64,000 bases of DNA from positions 33,392,251 through 33,456,250 of the forward strand of contig OY855903.1 in assembly GCA_963693305.1 (NCBI GenBank), in the 5' to 3' direction. Positions 1 through 9,586 of this stretch are shown in pieces. How positions within the stretch are numbered: position 1 is the first letter of the stretch; each line of letters starts with the position of its first letter. The notes under the pieces were generated by a model. It ran no database searches and was not told where the DNA came from. It saw only the letters and a list, made by a program, of their open reading frames with translations. Source of the DNA: Meandrina meandrites (lineage: Eukaryota > Cnidaria > Anthozoa > Scleractinia > Meandrinidae). Both the position numbers and the translations under genes were made by a program.

Positions 1-337
1 TGATGAATTATCTGACATCAATTAACCAATCCAAATGATAAGAACTTCTCATTATGGTGCCAAAATGTTGCGGCTTTCTCCGATAATCTTGGCAAGGAAG
101 GAAGTCGTCCCTGTAATCGACCGGTCACAGTCTTTTGATTGTTTTGTGTACATTTTTTTTATCTCTTCAACTTCCCAAAAATGCCGACTTCAAAAATTTT
201 AGGGGGTTCGTTTGAACCCCTCGAACCCCCCCACCCTACGGGCCTGAGATGCCCGGGTCAAGCTTTTTCTGGAGTACGGCCGCCATTTTGGGCGACGTTG
301 TCGTCGTCCCTAGGCGCACGCGCCCGCGAGCCATGCC
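1..337. other. No gene recognised
   Basis: AT-rich sequence passing into a GC-rich patch at about 205-340. I see no convincing coding frame, splice-bounded exon or repeat end here. Short open frames in the GC-rich patch look like chance. Confidence 0.4.
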
Positions 338-347
338 GCTAGCCACA

Positions 348-420
348 ATGACCATGAAAACTCAAACGCATGGTTTTCTCAATTTCTATCCTCGCACGGT
401 AGTTATGGGGCTCCGCTCTG
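348..420. repeat. Dispersed repeat, copy A
   Basis: A segment of about 73 bp starting ATGACCATGAAAACTCAAA recurs with some substitutions at 23372-23443, in the spacer of the 2.3-kb duplication. Both copies contain the block TAGTTATGGGGCTC followed by a short CT-rich end. No coding capacity is evident. It is a fragment of an unnamed interspersed repeat. Confidence 0.6.
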
Positions 421-567
421 CGGCCCTTCAGGCCACAAGAGAGCTCTGCTATAAATGATGACTCAGCACTTAGCTGTTGATGTCTGGCAATTTAATTCCA
501 GGCAGCAGTCTGACACTGATGCTTGCAACATGACATACATGTGTATGTGTAGTTGTAGCAAAAGTCT

Positions 568-1223
568 TTAAGCCCAGGTTGAACAGCGTCCATTTCTCAC
601 CATTCGACATTTGCAATTGATGGATGCCTCAATTTCTGCCCATTTGATTGGTTCACTAGGAAACTGGGTTTTTGTGTTTTCTCGCAATGCATCCATCCTG
701 TTTGGATCCAACTTTTTCAGCAAATCTCCTTTCCCTTCAGCACTGGATGTCCCAGCTTCCTCTCTGCTGAACAGGAGTTGAAATAGCTTGAGAGCATAGT
801 TCTTGGCCTCTTTGCAGGGAATTTTTTTCATGCTAGCCCGACTTACATATATACCATGCTTGGGATTACCAACCATGATGCTGTCATTTGGATCCACTGG
901 ATGAGGTGATGGTCCACTGTCACAATTTCCAGGTGCCTGTGTTTTAGTTGGCTCAAAGGTTTCAAGGCAAGCCTTTGATTCCTTAATGAGCATATTAACA
1001 ACAGGCTTATAATTAGCTCCTATATTATTTTGTACTGGGGAGCTTGCAGTAGATGTGGCACAGGCCTTGTAAGCCTTCTTGATGCAGGCTTTGCAGTTGA
1101 TGAAACTGTTGAACAGGCGTTCAATTCTGCTGACCTGATTTGTGAGCCCCTTCAGTTGTGCTGACAGCTGCACATGCTGCTGTTTAATATCACCAGATCC
1201 TGGATTTAGCTTAGTGGATGTTC
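568..1223 (-). CDS. BEN-domain protein, terminal coding exon
   Basis: The minus-strand frame runs from a splice acceptor (CAG just above 1223) to TAA at 568-570. The C-terminal 80 or so residues fit a BEN domain, a DNA/protein-interaction fold of chromatin and transcription regulators. Visible landmarks are LLFSREEAGTSSAEGKG, then KKLDPNRMDALRENTKTQFP, then an ending around WAEIEASINCKCR. The N-terminal part is Ser/Pro/Lys-rich and helical-looking. The frame joins without interruption to the exon at 3335-3397 (phase 1, G|GA codon). No ATG is needed because it is an internal/terminal exon. BEN proteins often act as repressors, but the target here is unknown. The family call is by eye. Confidence 0.6.
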
Positions 1224-1856
1224 CTGAATAGCAATAATAGATAAAAAGTGGCTTAATAATTTTGAAATTATCTATCTAATAGACAGAAATTTGCTTTTCT
1301 TTGAAAACCTCAGACTTCAAATGCACTTTCTCATGTTATTTTGTTTACATTAATTAGTTAGGGAACAAGATATCTTCATGCATTTAAGTAGTGTAAGATT
1401 GAATGTTAAATACAGCTGTCCAGAAACTCAAAGGGTTACAAATAAGAGCAGATTTATGTTAGCACAGTAATTACCATTAAATTATATGTGTCATATATTG
1501 CTGAAGCCTTCAGAAAGGTGCATAATAATTTAAAGATGTCTCTGTGTGAATTTGACTTTAACCATAGGTGATGATGATGGTGATGATAATAAGTAAGTTT
1601 TAGGAGCATAATACTATAGTCTCTATGCTCTTACATTATAAATACAAAAAATGTTTTCAGAAAATATATGGTAAAAATTGAAAATCGAAAATTGAAAAAT
1701 TCAAGAAAAACACTTTTTAAAAAGAAATGTCTTAACTAAACTAGAGCAGTAATTTAAACTAAGCTTGATAAATTATCTCTAATAAGCACCCCCTTTCTTC
1801 TGCCAGATGTTGTAATAAGCCCCCCACCCCCTCTCCATTAACCCCTGTCCCCCCAT
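1224..1856. other. Intron-like sequence
   Basis: AT-rich sequence lies between the terminal BEN exon and the inserted element at 1857. It contains a short GATGATGATGG microsatellite near 1570. No gene is seen. If the BEN exon pair is real, 1224-3334 is an intron carrying two transposon insertions. Confidence 0.4.
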
Positions 1857-2796
1857 TGTTCTGCGGCATTTTGCAATAACAGCGCGGTTTGTAATAAGTT
1901 ACGCATTTTGTAATGACTTTTGCGGCATTTTGTAATAATCTGCGCATTGCATAATAAAGGTGCATCATTTTGTAATAAATCCAGCCTACGCATTTTGTTC
2001 AGCTGTTTACGGCAAAAACTGCTTTGACAGGTAATAGCAATAGCAAGGTATAAGAACAACCGAACAATACTAAGGTGATAACAACAATAACAATAAAGCG
2101 CTTTAAGAACAACAGAAAATACGCTAATACGGTAAAAATGACTAAACAAAAGGATATAGCGTGTTAAATAAAGTTCTTATTATTATTTGCGCTAAAAATG
2201 TTTTAATTCTGAACCAGCCTAAACCTATGGCATATATATAACTCGAGCCATGCATGATTCCACTGAACGATTGCTATTATACTCAAGAATTAATACACTT
2301 GAAGGACCAAACTCCTTTATAAGCCGCCTTACACTGATTATACCAGGGGATCCATCAAGGTAGTATATTTTCGGTAGCAAGTCAAATTTCTTTATAAAGG
2401 CAGCATCTAAAATTTCGATTAAAGTTACTTTTGTCTACCCAGCGCTTAGTAACTCGAACTGATGTTCCCACAACAAAAACAAAATACTATAGAAAGAAAA
2501 CGAACGAACGATCACAACTGTGATGATCACATAACACCATTCCCTCTAAATGGAAGTTAGCACGACTATTTGCTCCACACTGTTAGCTTCCTGAGTCAGC
2601 CAAAGATGTCACGCAAATTAACTTCTCACAAAACAATCTCTTAAAATAATTCATTACAATTTGCGTATACTTACAAATATTACAAAATACTGCATCCTTT
2701 ATTACACAACGCACAGTTCATTACAAAATGCTGCAAAAGTCATTACGAAATGCGTAAATTATTACAAAATGCGTTATTACAAAACGCCGCAGAACA
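1857..2796. mobile_element. Non-autonomous DNA transposon with 5-bp TSD
   Basis: A 940-bp element is bounded by TGTTCTGCGGC on the left and its reverse complement GCCGCAGAACA on the right. The termini extend into roughly 130-bp imperfect inverted repeats made of reiterated GCATTTTGTAATAA-type units (about 1857-1990 and 2650-2796). CCCAT occurs immediately outside both ends (1852-1856 and 2797-2801), a 5-bp target-site duplication. No transposase frame is present. The superfamily cannot be fixed from the ends. The structure, inverted repeats plus TSD, is directly visible. Confidence 0.8.
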
Positions 2797-3077
2797 CCCA
2801 TCAATCTGAAATATGATCTATATCAAGCTGTTATTTATATGTTTCAGCCAGTTTTGGGGAAATTTGGTCAAACTATGTTGTAGTTCTATTTCTGTGATAC
2901 ACACACCATTTTGTCCCTGTTAGCCAGTGATCTAGAATAATTTTGAGTTTTTATTTGATTGTAATGATCTCAAATAAGCCCCCTGCCACTATTAAGGCAC
3001 CTTGTCCAATAAGTGTCCCCTTTGTAAGAGCTTTTGCTTAGGTACCTCAATCACCTGACAGACATCACAGCCCTTTT

Positions 3078-3221
3078 TATTATGGACACTCGCTATTACG
3101 GATCAATTCAGATCCCTGGCTATAGAGGTTTGACTGGAAATGACTCCCGCTATTACGGACACTCGCTAATACGGACACTTAACGAAATCCCAAGCGCGTC
3201 CGCTTTTACGAAAGTTGACTG
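3078..3221 (-). mobile_element. Tigger/pogo-like element, end fragment
   Basis: This matches, in opposite orientation, the right third of the complete element at 54409-54950. Shared blocks are TATGGACACTCGCTATTACG, CAGATCCCTGGC, GACTGGAAATGAC and CGCTATTACG. It ends near GTTGACTGCA, close to the GTTGACTG terminus of the complete copy. The other end is missing, so it is a truncated non-autonomous copy. Confidence 0.6.
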
Positions 3222-3334
3222 CAGTCAGCTAGGGATCCTTTCTCTATTTTGGGAATTTCAAAACATCATCTCGAGTTGAGAACTAATTAAAAAATAAACA
3301 ATATTTTAAATACTGATCATGACATGTGCAATAC

Positions 3335-3397
3335 CTGATAAAACAGAACTTGTTGTTTCCACTTCAAAGCTTTCATCATCTGCCACAAGATCATTGT
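3335..3397 (-). CDS. Small exon upstream of BEN exon
   Basis: A 63-nt minus-strand segment is bounded by an acceptor (ACTTACAG, reverse of 3398-3405) and a donor (CAG|GTATTG, reverse of 3329-3337). It is open in the frame that joins the BEN terminal exon, phase 1 in and phase 1 out, giving an acidic peptide (NDLVADDESFEVETTSSVL). Joining it to 568-1223 gives a continuous frame across the junction. Splicing is inferred from signals only. Confidence 0.5.
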
Positions 3398-3581
3398 CTG
3401 TAAGTTGGCAGATAAAAAGAGTATGAATTTGCATGCATGTACACTCCAATTTATTAGACATAATATTCTCACACTTTTTACTCATGAGCTACTAAGAACC
3501 CCATGCTTCTGGTAATTGACCATTACCAGCCATTCTGACAATTCTGTTATTGACTTAAAAATCATGCAGAATTTTGTTTAA

Positions 3582-3964
3582 AGGGGCAGTATCACGAGAA
3601 TTCTTCTAAGTTTTTGTGTAAACTATGCTGAATTTATACAGGTGCACTCACTGATCAACAAAATAACCTTTAAATACCAAAAGGGCATAAAATGCACTCT
3701 CTAAGATGTGCATAAACCATAATCAACGGTTTTTTAGTAATTTTTCTCCAAATAACACTGTCAAACTTGAAAACGTCGGCCCGACGTTTTCAAGTTTTAG
3801 ACCATTTCTTTCCTACCCGCCCATAGCCACTCCAGTTTTAAACAACTTTCCTGAGTAGTACGGTGCGTTTTAGCAATGTTAGGCAACTATTAGCGGATTT
3901 CCAATTCATACCATCATCTTCATTAGACTTTCAAGTAGCGCTAAATCTTGATGAGACTGCCCCT
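3582..3964. mobile_element. Non-autonomous element, TTAA target (Kolobok-like)
   Basis: AGGGGCAGT at the left and its complement ACTGCCCCT at the right are flanked by TTAA (3578-3581 and 3965-3968). The outer roughly 25 bp form imperfect inverted repeats. The 383-bp interior holds a near-perfect palindrome at about 3769-3799 (15-bp arms around GCC) and no coding frame. TTAA duplication with AGGG ends suggests the Kolobok or piggyBac side of DNA transposons. Confidence 0.7.
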
Positions 3965-3982
3965 TTAAAGGGGGATTACAAC

Positions 3983-5052
3983 GGGAGAGGAATAACATGG
4001 ACCCCTGGTCCATGGACCCCCTCTATGGACCGGGTCCATGGACCCCTTTCATGGACCAGGTCCATGGCCCAGGTCCATGGACCCCCTATTTTTCCACCGT
4101 CCAAGAGTGTTAATTTAAGTGTTGACAGGCCTACTTGACTCTTGCAGTTCAGTTACTGATGAGATCCATATGGAAGATTGAAATCATGGTCTTGCCTGAA
4201 CTAAATCATATACTGGCATATGCTACGCGCAAAACAGTCAACACACATGTGAATCATGTGGTGACAGAACATAACACAATGAACAAGGGAGGTAAAAACC
4301 TAAACATCAAGCTCAAGAGACAAAACGCTCGATCAAATTAATGCAAGAAGCATAACCTTTACAACAGAGAATGTCTCTCTAAAACCAATTTTTAGCTTTC
4401 TCAAAGTAAAGCTACAACAGTCTCTGGTGAGGCCGGACAGAGATAAATATGTCATCCGTGATAAGATCAATACATCTTGCAACCGTATTAATTAAACAGC
4501 CGAGCCCGGCATCACAAATATAAATGCAAGTAATCAATATTTTCACAGAATATTTCAGACCTCGTCCTGCCAGAGCGAACACTTTAAGATCTTATAGCAT
4601 ATCTTGCAAATAGAAATGAGCTAAAACAAACCACACCAGCGAAACATGTGGCAAATAACAGAGCTAGAGGTGTCAAGTTCTACAAACAGGAGACCTATGA
4701 CCTCTAGATACATTTGCTAGGCTGCCTCCAAATAATAGAACATATAGTGCCCTTTAAAAACAAGTAAGAAGCAAAACAGTCGAAAGACCGAATTTAATAT
4801 AATACGGCAAATGTACAAATGTCATTAATGTAGGAGTCGTGTAGGCCTGTCAACCCCATTTTACTAAAGTTAAAAAATAAATTTAATATGTCAATTTAAG
4901 TAATTTGTGGCATTATTTATATTAAATATAAAGATTTCTCAATCTGAGCAATGTGATTTGGCTTCGTGTGCTTTATTAAAAAATAAGGGGTCCATGGCCC
5001 CGGTCCATAGAGGGGGTCCATGGACCAGGGGTCCATGTTTTGTCCTCTCCCA
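3983..5052. mobile_element. hAT-like non-autonomous element with CCATGG palindromes
   Basis: The ends GGGAGAGGA and TCCTCTCCC(A) are followed inward by mirrored arrays of GGTCCATGGACC-type palindromes (3999-4090 and 4988-5037). ATTACAAC lies directly outside both ends (3975-3982 and 5053-5060), an 8-bp duplication as made by hAT transposases. The interior is about 850 bp of AT-rich non-coding sequence. It sits 14 bp from the TTAA element, so the two insertions are neighbours, not nested. Confidence 0.75.
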
Positions 5053-5060
5053 ATTACAAC

Positions 5061-5850
5061 CAATACTAAGAGAAACAATTTTAATGGTAAGATTTCCACA
5101 CAGCCACATACATCATTTTATTAGCATTCAGGTTTTGACTCTATTCATGATTATATAAAAACTATTTGTGTGAAATGCATTGTTCTCATTTGTTGTGATT
5201 GGCTTCTTATTTCCTAGATCGAGTGACTACTTGAGAGGCAACTGAAAACCATTCTTTGCGTAAAACACGTTTCAAGCTTAAGCTTAAATACCTGTTGAAC
5301 TGTTGCCAATCCCATCTTCATGCCTTGACCCTATATTGCAAATCAAAGTAATCAAATTACTTTCACTAGTATATTACCCTGTTTGGGGCTCAAAAAAGCT
5401 TGGATGAGTTGCCAGAGAAGATGAAAGTATATGAGTAAAACTACACAAAGCGTAAGCTGAAGCTTGATAATTATTTCCTTTTGTTTCAGATTTACATGAC
5501 AATGAAAAATAAAATTTAAAATGGTTTAGAAAGTTTTAAACCAATGATGAATTCAAACCACAACATGAACACAAATCCTCAGTGGTTCCAGTTATTTTGT
5601 TCGCCCCATCGCTGTCCTCCATTTTAGAAAGTTTCGAGCCCCAGGCTTACTCTGCCACGAGCTCATGAGAGCGCATGAGAGCGTTTGACGGCTGATCAAA
5701 CAGACCATACTTAAATATAAACAGACTGAGTGCTCAGAAAAACACCTCCGTCTTCTTTATCGGGCGCTAAGGTGTTAACATAAATGTTAGATTTCGATTA
5801 GAAGGTTGCCATAATTTAAGGCTGTGAATCAACAACAACGACAACTCGAT
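5061..5850. other. No gene recognised
   Basis: AT-rich sequence without a frame, exon-like signal pair or repeat end that I can support. Confidence 0.4.
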
Positions 5851-5854
5851 TTTT

Positions 5855-5961
5855 TTTAACTCGCATTCCAGGTTGGAGAAAAATCTTTTACTTGCCATTG
5901 TAACAGTTAATGTTACAATGGCAAGTAAAAGATTTTTCTCCAACCTGGAATGCGAGTTAAA
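5855..5961. repeat. Perfect long hairpin, 51-bp arms
   Basis: Positions 5855-5905 and 5911-5961 are exact reverse complements around a 5-nt centre. The outer edge reads TTTAACTCGCATTCC on the left. Arms of this length without a mismatch imply recent origin or active correction. It has no terminal features of a transposon. The right arm overlaps a possible first exon (5918-6026). Confidence 0.85.
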
Positions 5962-6026
5962 CAAAATTTCTGTCAACAAGAAAACATATTGTGCCTTGGC
6001 TATGCAAGGCAGGTTGATAAAATCAG
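5918..6026 (+). CDS. Possible first exon overlapping hairpin
   Basis: An ATG within GTTACAATGGCA opens a 36-codon frame (start MASKRFFSNLECELNK). It ends at a strong donor, ATCAG|GTAAGTTT. Family unknown, and no downstream exon was found in the window. The 5' part of the frame is mirrored by the left hairpin arm. It may be chance. Confidence 0.2.
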
Positions 6027-6363
6027 GTAAGTTTATCAAATCAACATTTTTCAGGGTCCTGTATTAATGGCTTCTTATTTGATCAGCCAACATCTAGATA
6101 AAAGCTTATTTGTGTTGGCAGAGAGTAAACTTAGCAAGGTAATGAAACAATGAATTTACATTTATCTTCTGCCGAAGGTTTATTTTTAAATTACTGGTCT
6201 AGATCTGTATGAGCACAAAAATTCTGATAGTTCTAATGTAAAAACAAATTTTAAAAGCTTCTTTATCAGTTTTATAGGAATTGCCATGATGGCACGCCAG
6301 CCAAGCAGCCAGGATCACCTAGACATTAACAATGTACATTATGATTACTAATAGGCGGTGTTT
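6027..6363. other. 3' flank of membrane-protein gene
   Basis: No gene seen. An AATAAA in minus orientation at about 6181-6187 lies about 180 nt downstream of the stop at 6364 and could serve as its polyadenylation signal. Confidence 0.35.
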
Positions 6364-7877
6364 TTAGGGGCGAGGTTGAAGTAGAGTTAGCTCTTTTCCG
6401 ATTGTGGCGGACTGCAGGTCTGCGGCATCTTCAATGAGATTCTTTTGGGACTTGTTTCGTAATTTCTTCACTTTTGAAACAATCTTTCGCTTTTTTACTG
6501 GTGGTTGCTGCTCGGTTGATTTCAGCTTTTTAACTTTCTTAGGCTTCTTTTTTGGTGGCTTGTACTCGGCTTCGTCTGAGCTTGATACTGACCCTGTTTC
6601 GCTGCTGAATGATGCCTCTGAGTCAGAGGCTGACACAGAAGATCGCTTGCAGTGTCTTGGCTCAACTTTCTGGGTTTCTGCAGTCAGTTCTTTGTTCGAT
6701 TTGTGATTTGCTAATTTATTCCCACCTTTAACGATGTCAAGCTTTCCCTCTGAATTAGAAGTCTCTTCTCGTGGTGACAGCTTCTTCATTACTCTTTCTG
6801 TGATTTTGACAGGATTGCTGCCTTCTTCAATTAGATACTCCTTCTGCACCCAGTAATTTGATTTCTGGCAGACGCATGAACGCTGTGGAAACTGTTTTGA
6901 AATGTGATAGTTCATTGCAGATTCAATTGAAATTAACTTTGTACTGTACAGCATGGAAGTAAAATTTCCCAAACCTGGATGTAATTGGTTTGCCAAGTCA
7001 TTAAGTTCTCTTGTAAAAATAAACAAACCTGGTAGCTCTATTTGCAACGTTAGGCAGTCTTCGTATGTTAGTTTATCTTTATGAGCTATGCTTTCCAGAT
7101 GCAAAATTTTGTCATCTAAAAATGATCCTAGGGACTGGAGCTGTTTTCTTTTCGTCTGGACTTTAAACCATCTGTAGGAAGTCTGAAAACTGGCATATGT
7201 TACAGTTATAACTGCAGCCATGAAAAATTCAAACAGGGGGAGAATACCAAAGAATAAACCAGGTGTTTCATACAAAATTACGCATTCAACAGCAAAGACG
7301 CACACAATTTGAAACAAATAATTTAATGCCACTTCAAACCTGTCTTGAATACATTCTGATCCTTCGGCATTGAAGTCGAGAAACTGTTCCACGTTTCTAG
7401 TACTAAAGTGAAACCTCAATCGAAATCTTCTCTTTTGTCGTCGTGAAGATGGAATATAGTATACTCGAAAGTTTCCACACCACAATTTCTTTCTGAGACG
7501 ATGAAGACTCCAAAACTCTTCCGCAATATCACTAAAAACATTCTTGTGTGCCAGCGCATTCAACTTCCAAACGAACCTTGCCACTCGCATTTTAAACGTA
7601 GAGTGTTCGTCTAACCTCAGGCAAAGCTGGCCCTTCATTCCACCTGTAGCCATTAAGTCGGAAACTGAAAACAAAGGCTGAAAACTCGCATTGAATGCCA
7701 TCAATTCCCAGGTCAAATGGGTGTTGACACCGCGACCGCAGTTTTTGATAACATTAAAGGTCACATTCTTCACAGCAGGGGGATAAACAGGGTTGGAATT
7801 AACAGAAACGGAGTGTTCAAACTCCGTACTGCCGCAAATAATGCTAAAAGCAAATTAACAACCAAAAGGGAATTCAT
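6364..7877 (-). CDS. Unrecognised membrane protein with basic tail
   Basis: A long minus-strand frame of about 490 codons ends at 6364. I do not recognise the family. In order it has an N-terminal part with glycosylation-type sites (NVT, NAS), an Arg-rich stretch (RRQKRRFRLR), two hydrophobic segments (about residues 149-168 and 172-196 counted from 7773), a helical region, and a Ser-rich then Lys-rich tail with several nuclear-signal-like clusters (PPKKKPKKVKKLK). The frame has no ATG near its 5' end. The nearest ATG (7877) starts a classic signal peptide, MNSLLVVNLLLALFAA, but in a different frame. The two frames overlap openly over about 70 nt, so one indel near 7800-7850, or a sequencing error, would join them. 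Otherwise translation would begin at the internal Met at LMAFNASF. No introns are seen. Confidence 0.55.
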
Positions 7878-8053
7878 CTTTTCCAATTCGCGTGAAAACA
7901 TACGTTTTCGGGTCTGTTCGCGGAACTTCACACATGATCGCTTCTCTTCTCTTCTCTGCGCATGCTCCCTGCGATTCTTGGATGATTGACAGACTTCTTA
8001 ACTGGGGCAATCATGGAAAGCCAAAAAGCGGCAAGATCAAAGACAGTTGCCAG

Positions 8054-8075
8054 CCCCCCCCCCCCCCCCCCCCCC
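8054..8075. repeat. Poly-C tract (22 C)
   Basis: An uninterrupted run of 22 C at the exact point where the Tx1 LINE ORF2 loses its homology. It could be a real slippage tract or a sequencing/assembly scar. Confidence 0.9.
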
Positions 8076-9576
8076 TGGTGTAGAGGATACGATTTAAGAT
8101 CTTGTATTGAAAGGCACGCGTTCTGGTGTCAAGAGTGACTCTACCAGGCAATAGATAAATATTTTTCCACTCTAATAAGTCGGAAATATTATATAAGCAA
8201 TGAAACTTAGATTGAGCAGTAGGAGAGATTTGGGCTCGTTTAACTAGGGCCCAATAAATCGATTTAGAACTCATGCTGGTAATATCGTTAAGGTGATCGT
8301 CGGGAACCGTAATATCGATCTGATTTCCATCATCTTCATTTTTGAGAAGGAGTTTCCACTCAGGCGGGATAGCACTAAAAATGCCGAGTAGAAGGAAATA
8401 GTCGGACAAAGAGAGATTTTTCTCCTTAAAAGCGTCCCAAGTTTTTAGTTTTCCGTCATCTGAAAGGATATCTCTCAAATGTACAAAGCCTGCATCCTTA
8501 ATTTTCTCATTAAATATTGATTCTTTATTAATCAAGAGGTTTTTGTTTTTCCAGATAGTCTCGTTTAAAATTTCCTGTCTTGTAACAGGTGTAGACCTTT
8601 TAAAATCAGACCAAGCTTCGAGACAATCTTTGTAAAATATTGGTATCTTGCAGCGTAGACAAGATAATTTAAAATTACATTTGAGGAGAAATTCAAATCC
8701 TACATTCTTAATGTAATGAGATAAAAAGACTTTCCACGGGGCAACACTATCGTCAAGGTACCTTTTGACACATCCAATTCTTTGTGTAGAAATCAAGGAG
8801 TCTATGTGCGGCATCTTAAGACCACCATCTTCATATTCACTGATTAACGCCAGTCTCTTAATTTTATCTTTACCTTTCCATACAAAATTGTAAATCACCG
8901 AATTTACGCTTTTAATTATATCCTTGTCAAAAGAAATAAGGGAGGCACGGTACATGAATTTTGGAATGGCGAAGGTTTTGACAAGTTGGATCTTTCCGAT
9001 CAGTGTTAAATTCCTCCATTGCCAGCAATTCAAAGACTTTTTGATAGATTTTAAAGTTGAGTCAAAGTTAAGTTCTTTGCTTTTATGCTGATCATAAGTG
9101 AAATAGATACCCAGTATTTTGATTGGTTCGTTTACCTTATTTATATCAAGAGTGTCATGATTAATGTGAGATTTTCCTAGCCAGTAGGCTTCTTTTTTTT
9201 CTTTGTTGACTTTAAGGCCAGAGCAATCGCCGTATGTATTCAACAATAAATTCAACGCTTCATACGATTTTTTATCTCTAAGAAAATTAGTCAAGTCGTC
9301 TGCAAAGGCGGTACACTTAATTTCTTTACCTTCTATTTCAATACCTGTGATGTCATTGTTTTGTTTGATGGCAGTGAGAAGGGACTCCAAAGCTAAAATA
9401 AAAAGATAGGGCGAAAGAGGATCCCCCTGTCTGACCCCTCTTCCAACTGAAAAGAGCGGAGTAGCTATTCCGTTATTCATAATGCAGCTTGATATGTTTG
9501 TGTAAAAAATGTGTACCCAGTTAATGAAGGACTGTCCAAAATTAAACTTTTCCAAGATCTTAAATAAAAAACTCAA
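8076..9576 (-). CDS. LINE ORF2, RT C-terminal part (broken)
   Basis: Encodes the fingers/palm to thumb of a non-LTR reverse transcriptase, which primes on nicked DNA. Visible landmarks are GVRQGDPLSPYLFILALE, the catalytic AFADDL, GLKVNKEKKEAYWLG and a thumb region. The frame is separated from the upstream part by a short local duplication (TTCTTTAAGTT repeated at about 9566-9592) that adds stops and shifts frame. The C-terminal end runs into the poly-C tract, and the usual Cys-rich end of the family is absent. It continues the protein of 9587-11093. Confidence 0.8.
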
Positions 9577-9586
9577 CTTAAAGAAG

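Noticed and set aside
1759..2149. Two minus-strand frames of 69 and 103 codons
   Set aside because: They lie in and across the terminal inverted repeat of the 940-bp element and consist of its GCATTTTGTAATAA units; no protein-like pattern.
3863..4138. A 91-codon plus-strand frame rich in PGPWTPSMDRVHGP
   Set aside because: It is a translation of the CCATGG palindrome array and the end of the TTAA element.
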